From an uncultured Deferribacteraceae bacterium (GTDB lineage: Bacteria; Chrysiogenota; Deferribacteres; Deferribacterales; Mucispirillaceae), in the NCBI GenBank assembly GCA_947041165.1, contig CAMRCY010000009.1:1-64000 (forward strand): a DNA stretch of 64,000 nucleotides. Direction: 5' to 3'. Below, piece after piece: positions 1-8,416 of this stretch (its first letter is position 1; each line of letters begins with the position of its first letter). The notes below the pieces were generated by a model. It did no database searches and was not told the origin of the DNA. It saw nothing but the letters and a program-made list of their open reading frames with translations. The translations under genes and the position numbers were made by a program.

Positions 1-1693
1 ATATTATTGATGGAGAAAAACTATGTGTCCAAATACGACCAGCTTGACTTGTTATAATCTCTGAAGCGTCATCTGGTATATCATATATATTAACATTGTA
101 TATCGAAAATCTATAGTTCATAAATAAACGTCGTTTAACAATTGCATGTCCTAAACGTATCGATCCACCTGTTGATGATCTTGTGTATTCATCCCAAACA
201 TACGTCATATTAAATGCATCTAATCCTGCCGATACTTGCCAATCAAATAACCATGGCTCGGTATAACTAAATGAGAAATCTGTACGGATTTTTGAAACCT
301 CAGCTTGTAATGATACTGTGTGTCCTAATCCTAAAAAGTTGTTACGCTGTAATTGAACTGAACCTAATAAGCCATCAAGAGTTGAGTATGCTATACCGAA
401 TGTGAATGAACCTGTTGACTCTTCTTCTACAGTTATAATCACATCAACAGTATTTGCAGTTACCTGTTCTTCTCTTATTTCAACATTTGAAAAGTAACCA
501 GTAGACATAATATTAGAACGTGCTTGAGTTAAATATGCACTGTTATATATCTCGCCCTCTAACTGATCTATCTGACGTCTAATTACATTATCACGAGTTG
601 TTCTATTTCCTTCAATCTCAATCCTGTTAACAGTGACTAAAGTGCCTGGATCTATCTTATATGTAATATCAACTTCTTTCGTTTCATCATCTAAAGTTAT
701 GATAGGCTCTATATTTGCATAAGCGTAACCTATTGATGAAAATTGTCCTGTTAGACTTAGAATATCTTGTTGATAATATTGAATGTTAAAGATACCATCT
801 GCTTTTAATAATGTAGCTTTTTTAAGATCTTCCACAGAGACTATCGAGTTTTTAGTGTAAGATATTGATCTAACTTTATATTGAGAATTTTCTTCAATTT
901 TGATAGTCATATTAATCTTATTTGGATCATCTTCATCTATACTTAACTCTGGTTCTGAAACAGAAACTTTAGCATAACCTTCTGTAAGATATAAAAGTCT
1001 TATGATCTCTCTTGTTGCAACTATCATCTCTTTTTGAATTTTACCACTTGATGATATGATCGTCCAAAAATGACGCTCTTGAGTTGGTATTGCACTTTTG
1101 ATTTTATCATCAGCTATATTTTTGTTACCGATTAATATAATATTGTATATCTTAGATTTTGAAGCTTCTTCAATTGTGAAAATAACATCAACGCTGTTGA
1201 CCGTTCTCTCTTCAATACTAAAAGCTATTTTAGTGCCGTATCTATTTTCATCTTCATAGAAAGAAAGTAGATCCATCATCGCTTTTTCAACAGCTATAAA
1301 ACTTAATTTATCGCCCCTTTTCAATGATACTTCTTCTTTTAACTTTGATGCTTTCTCCGTTTCATTTCCTTCAAACCTGATACTAGATATAAGTGGCATC
1401 TCGTCAATTATATATTTTAGAATAACTTTTCCATCAACAACTTCAAAATCTACACCGATATCTAAAAACAACCCAGTTGAATATAATGTCTTTACCGTTT
1501 CATCGATAAGTTCAATACTATACTCTTCACCTGCTTTTAATGTATATTGTTCGATATTAGATAAAGGTACTCGTCTATATCCTTCCACTATAACCTCATC
1601 AAGAACAGCCGCTATAAGCTCCGTTGATAAAAGGTGGAAGGGGATAACAATAAGATTTAAAAATAAGGTTGTTTTAATGAAAAACTTCAACAT
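1..1693 (-). CDS. bamA: BamA outer-membrane assembly factor (3' end outside window)
   Basis: Core subunit of the BAM complex, which folds beta-barrel proteins into the outer membrane. The minus-strand frame is open from the ATG at 1693 to the window edge (564 codons). It starts with a hydrophobic signal-like segment, followed by a series of POTRA-type repeats (for example the stretch beginning LDEVIVEGYRRVPLSNI and later TRDNVIRRQIDQLEGE and YNSAYLTQARSNIMSTGYF), then the start of the C-terminal barrel with alternating polar and hydrophobic strands. The stop of hisG (TAG, 1694-1696) directly abuts this ATG, so the two are co-transcribed and probably translationally coupled. The barrel end and its terminal strand lie outside the window. 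The identification is firm; the exact number of POTRA domains was not modelled. Confidence 0.93.
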   Translation of the reverse strand, partial: MLKFFIKTTLFLNLIVIPFHLLSTELIAAVLDEVIVEGYRRVPLSNIEQYTLKAGEEYSIELIDETVKTLYSTGLFLDIGVDFEVVDGKVILKYIIDEMPLISSIRFEGNETEKASKLKEEVSLKRGDKLSFIAVEKAMMDLLSFYEDENRYGTKIAFSIEERTVNSVDVIFTIEEASKSKIYNIILIGNKNIADDKIKSAIPTQERHFWTIISSSGKIQKEMIVATREIIRLLYLTEGYAKVSVSEPELSIDEDDPNKINMTIKIEENSQYKVRSISYTKNSIVSVEDLKKATLLKADGIFNIQYYQQDILSLTGQFSSIGYAYANIEPIITLDDETKEVDITYKIDPGTLVTVNRIEIEGNRTTRDNVIRRQIDQLEGEIYNSAYLTQARSNIMSTGYFSNVEIREEQVTANTVDVIITVEEESTGSFTFGIAYSTLDGLLGSVQLQRNNFLGLGHTVSLQAEVSKIRTDFSFSYTEPWLFDWQVSAGLDAFNMTYVWDEYTRSSTGGSIRLGHAIVKRRLFMNYRFSIYNVNIYDIPDDASEIITSQAGRIWTHSFSPSII

Positions 1694-2311
1694 CTAAATT
1701 CCTAGCTTCGACAAAAACTGTTTAATTTCTAAATGTTTCGTCCTTATTGTATATCTATTTGCAACAAGTCTTGCAGTTGATTGCATAATTGTTTCAAGCT
1801 CTAACATACCATTCTTTTTGATAGTTTCGCCTGTTGACACAAGATCTACTATAAAATCTGATAAGCCCACTATTGGAGCGATCTCAATTGAACCATAAAG
1901 TTTTATCGTTTCAACTTCAAACCCCTTCTTCATAAAAAAAGATTTAGTTATACTTGGATATTTTGTAGCGACCTTCATATTGTGATGATAACCTACATTG
2001 CTATCTTTAATTCCTGCAACTGATAATCTGCAATGTCCAAAACCTAAATCCATCATCTCAAAAAGATTAGGATTTAACTCTTCTAATATATCTTTACCAA
2101 TAACACCGAAATCGGCAGCACCGTTTTCAACGTAGCTTGGGATATCCATATTACGAATAAGTAAAAACCTAATAGACTGATCAGCTGTTGTAAAAATTAA
2201 TTTACGTGAATTAAAATCTATTACATCTCTGCTACAAATGCCTCGAGATACAAAAAGGTCTAAACTATCTTCAGCTAGCCTGCCCTTAGGTAGTGCGATA
2301 GAGATACTCAT
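1694..2311 (-). CDS. hisG: ATP phosphoribosyltransferase, short form
   Basis: First step of histidine synthesis: ATP plus PRPP gives phosphoribosyl-ATP. The 205-residue product starts MSISIALPKGRL, the classical HisG N-terminus, carries GAADFGVIGKDIL in the middle, and has the PRPP-binding loop DLVSTGETIKKN near residue 165. Its length is that of the short HisG class, which lacks the regulatory C-terminal domain and in known cases needs the HisZ subunit; no hisZ is in this window. I use the ATG at 2311, because GAGG lies 9 bases upstream. A GTG at 2326 would overlap murA. One base separates it from the murA stop. Confidence 0.93.
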   Translation of the reverse strand: MSISIALPKGRLAEDSLDLFVSRGICSRDVIDFNSRKLIFTTADQSIRFLLIRNMDIPSYVENGAADFGVIGKDILEELNPNLFEMMDLGFGHCRLSVAGIKDSNVGYHHNMKVATKYPSITKSFFMKKGFEVETIKLYGSIEIAPIVGLSDFIVDLVSTGETIKKNGMLELETIMQSTARLVANRYTIRTKHLEIKQFLSKLGI

Positions 2312-2312
2312 G

Positions 2313-3581
2313 TTACTGATCCTCACTCTTTACTCTTTTTATATCTGCACCGAGATTTGACAATTTCTTCTCAAATGTTTCATACCCTCTATCAAGATGG
2401 TATATACGGCTTATATCACTTTCACTATCTGCAATAAGTCCAGCTATAACAAGCCCTGCCGATGCTCTAAGATCTGATGCCATTATCTGCGCACCTGTAA
2501 AATGTTTTACACCTTTAACCGTTGCCGTATCACCTTCAACATTTATATCTGCACCCATGCGTTTATACTCTGCAACGTGCATAAATCTGTTCTCAAAAAT
2601 ATTCTCAGAAACAGTTGATACTCCATCAGCTTTTAACATAGCTGCCATAAATTGAGCTTGCATATCTGTTGGAAAACCAGGATATACAGATGTTTCTATA
2701 TCAACAGATTTAACATACCCTGATGATGTAGCCGTTAATGTATTATCATCTTCTATATCTAACTCTAAACCTGCTTCTTCTAAAGCATTTAATATCGCAG
2801 TCATTGATGATATAGGTGCGTTATGTACCTTAATTTTTCCACCTGTTGCAGTAACTGCTGCTAAAAATGTTCCACACTCTATTCTATCTGGCATAACTTC
2901 GTAATCAACCGATTTAAGTGATGCAACCCCGTCAATTATTATACAAGGCGTTCCAGCTCCATCTATCGTTGCACCCATCTTTATTAAAATGTTAGCTAAA
3001 TCTTCTACCTCTGGCTCTGTTGCTGCATTATTCAGAACAGTTCTGCCCTCTGCTAATGTCGCTGCCATTAAAATATTCTCAGTACCTGTAACCGTTACCT
3101 TTTCAAAATCTATTACGCAACCTTTTAGTTTCTTACAAACAGCATGAATATAACCATCTTCAACAGTTATTGTCGCACCCATCTTCTCTAAAGCACTAAT
3201 ATGTAAATCAACAGGACGCTCTCCAATCGCACAACCACCAGGAAGTGAAACTCTAGCCTCGCCTTTCTTTGCAAGTATAGGACCTAAAAGAAGAATTGAT
3301 GCTCGCATAGTTTTAACTAAATCATATGGAACTTCAATTAATTTATCATCACCATTATTAGTAAGGTGCAACACGTTGCCTTCTAATCTATGAGTGATCC
3401 CGAGCGTAAACAGTAGCTTACTCATTGTTTTGATATCATTCAATAGTGGGATATTTGAGATCTGATAACTACCCTCTGATAAGATAGTTGCTGCTAATAT
3501 AGGAAGTGCAGCATTCTTCGCTCCAGAGATATAAACATCTCCATAAAGCCTATTTTTTCCAAAAACGACCAGCTTCTCCAA
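2313..3581 (-). CDS. murA: UDP-N-acetylglucosamine 1-carboxyvinyltransferase
   Basis: Commits UDP-GlcNAc to peptidoglycan synthesis by transferring enolpyruvate from PEP, in the cytoplasm. The 422-residue length is normal for the EPSP-synthase-fold family. Visible landmarks are the N-terminal GAKNAALPIL with Lys22, the catalytic loop PGGCAIGERPVD with the active-site Cys at about residue 117 (a Cys rather than Asp, so fosfomycin sensitivity is expected from family knowledge), and the C-terminal DLRASAGLVIAGL. It lies between prmC and hisG in a tightly packed minus-strand operon. Confidence 0.96.
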   Translation of the reverse strand: MEKLVVFGKNRLYGDVYISGAKNAALPILAATILSEGSYQISNIPLLNDIKTMSKLLFTLGITHRLEGNVLHLTNNGDDKLIEVPYDLVKTMRASILLLGPILAKKGEARVSLPGGCAIGERPVDLHISALEKMGATITVEDGYIHAVCKKLKGCVIDFEKVTVTGTENILMAATLAEGRTVLNNAATEPEVEDLANILIKMGATIDGAGTPCIIIDGVASLKSVDYEVMPDRIECGTFLAAVTATGGKIKVHNAPISSMTAILNALEEAGLELDIEDDNTLTATSSGYVKSVDIETSVYPGFPTDMQAQFMAAMLKADGVSTVSENIFENRFMHVAEYKRMGADINVEGDTATVKGVKHFTGAQIMASDLRASAGLVIAGLIADSESDISRIYHLDRGYETFEKKLSNLGADIKRVKSEDQ

Positions 3582-3585
3582 TTGT

Positions 3586-4431
3586 TTACCCCTTGCTACA
3601 AACTAATACCCTATTAATTCCTAAATAATCCTTTAAAAAATAATGAGTTAGTCCGTAGTTATAGCACAGCTCTTTAAGATAATCTGATTGATCAAAACCT
3701 ATCTCGGTTATTAAAATCTTCCTATCTCTACACTGCGTAAGAAAATATATTAACATATTATAATAAAATAATCCATTATCTTTTGTAACAAGCGCAATCT
3801 TAGGCTCATGCTTCAAATTTTCTACCATATCTATATAATACTCTTCTGAAACATAAGGTGGATTTGCTAATATAATATCGTTATCACTTAACATATTCTC
3901 AACATTGATCTCAACCGATAGATCTAATTTAACTATCTCTATCCTGCTTTCAACATTAAACTTATTAACATTTTTCTTAACTACTCTTAACGCCTCATCT
4001 GAGATATCAACAACCGCTACATTCAACCCTCTTATCTCATTTAATAAAGTTATACCAACTACGCCTGAGCCTGTAAAAAGATCAACAACTTTTAAATCTG
4101 CTACATCTTTATCTAATAATTTATTATCATTTATAATGCGTATAGCTTCTGTAACAAGGATCTCGGTTTCAACTCTTGGAATTAACACCCCATTATCAAC
4201 ATAAAACTCGTGACCGTAAAATTCACGTCTACACGTAATATATGCAACAGGTATCCCTTCATTAATCTTCGATAGTACTATATCCAATAATGGTGAGTTA
4301 ATAACTGTATCTCTATTTAATGACACAACCTCACTATATGGAATATCTAACATGTACGATATTAAATCTAGTCTATCTGATAGGTTTTCAACTTGTGATT
4401 TAACCGATCTATGAAAATCATCTATTCGCAT
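3586..4431 (-). CDS. prmC: Release-factor glutamine methyltransferase
   Basis: Methylates the GGQ glutamine of RF1/RF2 using S-adenosylmethionine. The 281-residue protein has an N-terminal helical domain, the SAM-binding loop DLFTGSGVVGI (about residues 117-127) and the catalytic NPPY motif at about 190-193. It sits 9 bases downstream of prfA, its substrate gene, a common pairing. The start MRIDDFHRSV is the natural one; the gene ends just before murA. Confidence 0.95.
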   Translation of the reverse strand: MRIDDFHRSVKSQVENLSDRLDLISYMLDIPYSEVVSLNRDTVINSPLLDIVLSKINEGIPVAYITCRREFYGHEFYVDNGVLIPRVETEILVTEAIRIINDNKLLDKDVADLKVVDLFTGSGVVGITLLNEIRGLNVAVVDISDEALRVVKKNVNKFNVESRIEIVKLDLSVEINVENMLSDNDIILANPPYVSEEYYIDMVENLKHEPKIALVTKDNGLFYYNMLIYFLTQCRDRKILITEIGFDQSDYLKELCYNYGLTHYFLKDYLGINRVLVCSKG

Positions 4432-4440
4432 AGTAAAATT

Positions 4441-5508
4441 TTATAACCCAGCCGTCTTTAATCTCTCTGCTTGATGAAAGTTTGCAAGTAGATCTAGAAC
4501 TTCATCTAAAACCCCTTCCATAACTCTATCTAAACTGTAGATAGTTAAATTGATACGGTGATCTGTTAATCTATTTTGAGGAAAGTTATATGTTCTAATT
4601 CGCTCTGATCTATCTCCTGATCCTACCTGTAACTTTCTTGAATCAGCTTGTTCTTTCGCAGCTTTGTTCATCTCTTCTTCTAAGATTTTTGATCTTAGAT
4701 GTTTCATCGCTTTCTCTTTATTCTTTATCTGACTTCTCTCATCTTGACAAGTTACAACTATGTTCGTTGGAATATGAGTGATCCTTACAGCTGAGTCTGT
4801 TGTGTTGACATGCTGTCCACCTGCTCCTCCTGCACGATATACATCGATACGTAAATCTTTCTGCTCGATCGCAACATCAATATCATCAGCTTCTGGTAAA
4901 ACGGCTACTGTACATGCTGATGTGTGAACTCTTCCTGAACTCTCTGTATCTGGAATTCGTTGAACTCTATGTCCACCTGCTTCAAATTTTAATCTGCTAA
5001 AAGCACCTTGTCCTTTAATAAGTAAAACTATATCTTTATAGCCACCAAGACCTGTTTCGCTCATCTCTATAATCTCTATCTTGTAACGCTTTAACTCTGC
5101 GTATCTTGTATACATTCTATAAAGATCTGCAGCAAATAATGATGCCTCATCGCCACCTGTTCCAGCTCTGATCTCTAAGTAAATATTTTTATCATCAAAC
5201 GGATCTTTTGGAAGAAGTAACATTCTTAAATCATCTTCATATTTAGTGACTTCAACTTTTAAATCTAAAATCTCTTGCTCTGCCATATCTTTCATCTCTT
5301 TATCGCCAGATGTAAGAAGCTCTTCTGCACCACTTATATCTGTTGCTAAAGATTTTAATTTTAGATATACATCAACAATCTCTCTCTTATCCGAATGCTC
5401 TTTCGATAACTTTCTATACTGATCTTGATCCCTAATAACCTCTGGATCAGATAATAGATCATTTAACTTATTGTAGCGTTCAACGATCTCATCTAACTTA
5501 TCATACAT
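4441..5508 (-). CDS. prfA: Peptide chain release factor 1
   Basis: Recognises UAA and UAG at the ribosomal A site and triggers peptidyl-tRNA hydrolysis. It is 355 residues, close to the usual 360. It carries the GGQ catalytic motif (GAGGQHVNTTDSAV, GGQ at about 230-232) and the stop-codon-recognition region RVQRIPDTESSGRVHTSACT, where the PxT tripeptide is P-D-T at 186-188, marking RF1 rather than RF2. The start overlaps the end of the DUF1385 gene by 8 bases, so the two are probably translationally coupled. Its modifying enzyme prmC follows directly. Confidence 0.96.
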   Translation of the reverse strand: MYDKLDEIVERYNKLNDLLSDPEVIRDQDQYRKLSKEHSDKREIVDVYLKLKSLATDISGAEELLTSGDKEMKDMAEQEILDLKVEVTKYEDDLRMLLLPKDPFDDKNIYLEIRAGTGGDEASLFAADLYRMYTRYAELKRYKIEIIEMSETGLGGYKDIVLLIKGQGAFSRLKFEAGGHRVQRIPDTESSGRVHTSACTVAVLPEADDIDVAIEQKDLRIDVYRAGGAGGQHVNTTDSAVRITHIPTNIVVTCQDERSQIKNKEKAMKHLRSKILEEEMNKAAKEQADSRKLQVGSGDRSERIRTYNFPQNRLTDHRINLTIYSLDRVMEGVLDEVLDLLANFHQAERLKTAGL

Positions 5509-6448
5509 ACTCTATACCTTCCTGTTTAACATATACATCATCAGGAGTTATAGCCTCTTTTATAGACACTAACGCTACCTCTAACATACTATCATCTGGT
5601 TCATTCGTTGTAAGTCTTTGTAACCACAAACCTGGTGAAATTAACAACCTAACAATTATATTTTTAGAATACTTATCCGACAATTTTAAGATCTCATATG
5701 AGATACCAGCAATCAACGGAATAAAAACTATTCGTGAACCAAATTTTATTAAAAAGTGAGAGTCACCAGGTACTAGTGAGAATACAAATATCGCAACTAT
5801 CATAACAATAAGCAGAAAACTTGTGCCACATCTAGGATGTAGACTACTCATAACTCTTGCGTTTTCGATAGTTAAATCTAAATCCTTCTCATATGTATAT
5901 ATAGCCTTATGCTCTGCACCATGATATGCAAAAACTCTTTTTATATCCTTTAACCTTGATATAATAAATATGTATAATACAAAAAATATTACCCTAATAA
6001 TTCCATCAACAAAATTGAACAATAAATAAGATGTTTCAACAGCTGGAATAATCTTTTTTGAAAGATCTGTTAACAGTAACGGCAGGTACACAAACAACCC
6101 TATACCTATTAATAACCCACCTATAATTGATAGGTATGTTTCTAACTTCTTCTTGAACGGTGTTGACTCTTTCTCATCAGGCATTGCATATTGCGCAGAA
6201 ATATTTAACGCTTTTATACCTAAAACTAGTGAGTCATATAATCCTACTAAACCTCGTAAAATAGGTTTTTTAAAAATCGGTTTTTTATCTATTGAGATGT
6301 TCTCTCTCTTAACTACAATCCCGCCATCTGGTTTTCTAACAGCTATTACAAACTTGTTAGGTGCACGCATCATAACGCCTTCTATTAATGCCTGTCCACC
6401 GATATTTGGTTTCTTCTTTATAGTTAAGCTACAATCAGCTTTATCCAT
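5501..6448 (-). CDS. DUF1385 integral membrane protein (YqhQ-like)
   Basis: The 315-residue protein opens with the family signature NIGGQALIEGVMMRAPNKF, then has several hydrophobic segments (around residues 105-130, 140-165, 210-245) and the conserved motif AYHGAEHKAIYTYE followed by HPRCGTSFLLIV. His, Glu and Cys residues in these motifs look like a metal site, but that is inference. The family is often found next to prfA/prmC. No biochemical role is established that I can name. It abuts the stop of thyX upstream and overlaps prfA downstream. Confidence 0.9.
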   Translation of the reverse strand: MDKADCSLTIKKKPNIGGQALIEGVMMRAPNKFVIAVRKPDGGIVVKRENISIDKKPIFKKPILRGLVGLYDSLVLGIKALNISAQYAMPDEKESTPFKKKLETYLSIIGGLLIGIGLFVYLPLLLTDLSKKIIPAVETSYLLFNFVDGIIRVIFFVLYIFIISRLKDIKRVFAYHGAEHKAIYTYEKDLDLTIENARVMSSLHPRCGTSFLLIVMIVAIFVFSLVPGDSHFLIKFGSRIVFIPLIAGISYEILKLSDKYSKNIIVRLLISPGLWLQRLTTNEPDDSMLEVALVSIKEAITPDDVYVKQEGIEYV

Positions 6449-7156
6449 TTAATTCTTCTCCTTAATTGATGCTATATGAAGTTTAACTTCTTTAGCTAAG
6501 CCACAGTTAAATTTACCTTCACTACATCTTCCTCTTACACATGACGGCCCTGCTGATTTAAATATCACTGGTGCAATACTGTGTGCTAATCCTAACATCT
6601 TATCTGATAAATTACGGATCTCCCATTGAGCCCTATTACACGATCTTAATGAGAAGAAATGCAACAACTCTCTTGCGTTCATCGTAACTATAATTTTTGT
6701 CTCAGCTGCATTTGGTAAAATATATCTTGCATCCTCTGCTGGAACATTTAATGACAATAACTCATCATATAATTTCGCTATATCATTCATCAAACTATCA
6801 AACTTTACGTGCGACTTTTTATCTGCCTTAATACTATCAGGTGTGATATATTCAAACCCACCATCTGACTTAACATAACGCTGTGATTGTTGTGAATATG
6901 ACGCTACTCTATGCCTTACTAATTGATGTGTTAATACCCTTGAAACACCTTCAATAGAAAATGAAAATGAAATATGTTCAAGCACAGATAGATGCCCCAT
7001 ATCAACGATGTTGTTTATAAAATCGTGCTGATCGTTACTCGCTATCTTATTTTTAAGTGATGATATATCTGACGGAGAGTAACAAAGCTTTGCAGCCATC
7101 GCAACCTTTAACTCTGCATCAGACGGAAATGATAAAAGTTCAACATTTAACGACAT
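6449..7156 (-). CDS. thyX: FAD-dependent thymidylate synthase
   Basis: Makes dTMP from dUMP with methylene-tetrahydrofolate and FAD, replacing ThyA. The 235-residue protein carries the ThyX motif RHRVASYSQQSQRY at about residues 81-94, with the RHR triplet and the serines that contact dUMP, and a C-terminal region with several cysteines (CVRGRCSEGKFNCG). The C-terminal Cys-rich tail is seen in some anaerobe ThyX proteins; whether it binds metal is not known from sequence. It appears to be the first gene of the thyX-DUF1385-prfA-prmC-murA-hisG-bamA transcription unit. Confidence 0.94.
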   Translation of the reverse strand: MSLNVELLSFPSDAELKVAMAAKLCYSPSDISSLKNKIASNDQHDFINNIVDMGHLSVLEHISFSFSIEGVSRVLTHQLVRHRVASYSQQSQRYVKSDGGFEYITPDSIKADKKSHVKFDSLMNDIAKLYDELLSLNVPAEDARYILPNAAETKIIVTMNARELLHFFSLRSCNRAQWEIRNLSDKMLGLAHSIAPVIFKSAGPSCVRGRCSEGKFNCGLAKEVKLHIASIKEKN

Positions 7157-7651
7157 AAACTAACCACCCACACTATAGATAGTGCTATTGAAAACTTGTT
7201 CATTTATATAATTCCTCTACCCTTCTTTGTATAAATAATATTGTATACGTAATATTTATATATAGAATATTTGTATAGATAATCTTTATATATATTATAG
7301 TAGAAAATATGCTATTCCTACATTATTATAATATAGTAAATTCTATATTATAATCAATACTATAACAAATAACAATACATTAATCGCTATATAAAAGCAA
7401 TATTTTACTAAAAATATATATAATTATATATATCTAATACTTAGCTAACACAAATCTAATATTAATACATAAAAAAACTCTCCCACCGATTAAGCAGAAG
7501 AGTTTTTTATATATTTATATTTATCATATTAACTAAATTTTTCTATATTCTTATTTTAAATCATGAACAACTACTACTCAATAATATGAGCATAGCCTAA
7601 CAATATAAAAATAGCTTTCGTCAACAGTAGCTATATCGCCACAAATAATTA
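7157..7651. other. AT-rich intergenic region between rpmE and thyX
   Basis: About 500 bases with no convincing gene. It holds the rpmE terminator (7471-7510) and, towards thyX, extremely AT-rich DNA with repeated TATATA-like runs (7200-7460), where the promoter of the thyX operon must lie. No tRNA-like or other structured RNA was recognised. Confidence 0.6.
7471..7510 (-). terminator. Bidirectional intrinsic terminator after rpmE
   Basis: Arms AAAAAACTCT (7472-7481) and AGAGTTTTTT (7499-7508) are perfectly complementary around a 17-base loop, so a U-run follows the hairpin on either strand. It lies about 140 bases beyond the rpmE stop. Confidence 0.75.
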
Positions 7652-7903
7652 CTACTTAGTAGTTGTTGTAGTTGCCGCTGCTGCTGCTTTTTCTGCATCA
7701 GGCTTATGTTTGTCGTATTTTCTCATGAATTTCTCAATTCTACCAGCTGTATCCACAAATTTTTGTTTACCAGTATAAAAAGGATGACAGTTTGAACAAA
7801 TCGCAATAGATACTTTATCTGTTGTTGATTTACTTCTATGTTCTGCTCCACAAGCACATTTAAATACAACGTCATTGTATTCAGGATGAATATTTTCTCT
7901 CAT
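7652..7903 (-). CDS. rpmE: 50S ribosomal protein L31, zinc-binding form
   Basis: Large-subunit protein. The 83-residue sequence has the four zinc-ligand positions of the C+ form (C16, C18, C36, C39, in FKCACG and [12 protein letters not shown]). Compared with the usual 66-75 residues it carries an Ala/Thr-rich tail ending in a run of four Ala and five Thr before a final Lys, a low-complexity extension probably of repeat origin. A GGAG lies 8 bases before the ATG. It is separated from the thyX operon by a terminator. Its leader contains a hairpin followed by a U-run (see separate entry). Confidence 0.95.
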   Translation of the reverse strand: MRENIHPEYNDVVFKCACGAEHRSKSTTDKVSIAICSNCHPFYTGKQKFVDTAGRIEKFMRKYDKHKPDAEKAAAAATTTTTK

Positions 7904-8416
7904 TACTTATCTCCAAAAAAAAATTTTAATGGTTACCAACCATAAGGCTACCAACTGTACTACTACAAACTGTAACGTAGCTAAACAGTCTATGATATTT
8001 TTAAAAATATTGCAATACATATCTATATAATACAAATATATTATATGTAACCTCAATACAATATAACTATTTAACTTTAAAAAACAAGTGCTATATTAAT
8101 AAACAATACCCTGTGTATCAACATCATTTATATAATAAACAAGATGTTGATATATATGCAAACTCTAATAATATAAAGAAATTAATGATTAATAACTCTA
8201 AAAACACTTATTTACTTCAAAATAATATATTGCCATATGGTTGATTTTAAGTTACTATTTAGTTGGTGGTAGTTCTAACACCTTTTTCTAATGCAACATT
8301 ATATTGATAAGTTATATCGCAATATAAATATATACGATTATAGGTGCGCCTATTTTTATATATATAATACTCTTATATTTACGCATATTGTTCTTAATAT
8401 TTACTGGAGACATCTC
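7904..8416. other. Intergenic region between rpmE and the first GLUG lipoprotein
   Basis: Divergent 510-base spacer containing the rpmE leader and, on the plus strand, the upstream region of the 8417 gene. Very AT-rich, no coding frame with a plausible start was found. The last 45 bases (ribosome site CTGGAGAC and flank) are nearly identical to those before the paralogue at 11982. Confidence 0.6.
7913..7945 (-). promoter_or_regulatory. Hairpin plus U-run in the rpmE 5' leader (possible attenuator or L31 leader)
   Basis: On the minus strand a perfect hairpin ATGGTT-GGT-AACCAT (7929-7943) is followed by TAAAA and nine T (about 7915-7923), then the GGAG ribosome site of rpmE. A stem followed by a U-run directly before the ribosome site looks like an attenuator. 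L31 leaders that bind L31 are known in several phyla; assignment to such a class is inference. Confidence 0.4.

Noticed and set aside
8291-8416. N-terminal extension of the first GLUG lipoprotein from an ATG at 8291
   Set aside because: The lipoprotein signal begins at 8417 behind GGAG; the upstream codons are intergenic and match the non-coding flank of copy 2.
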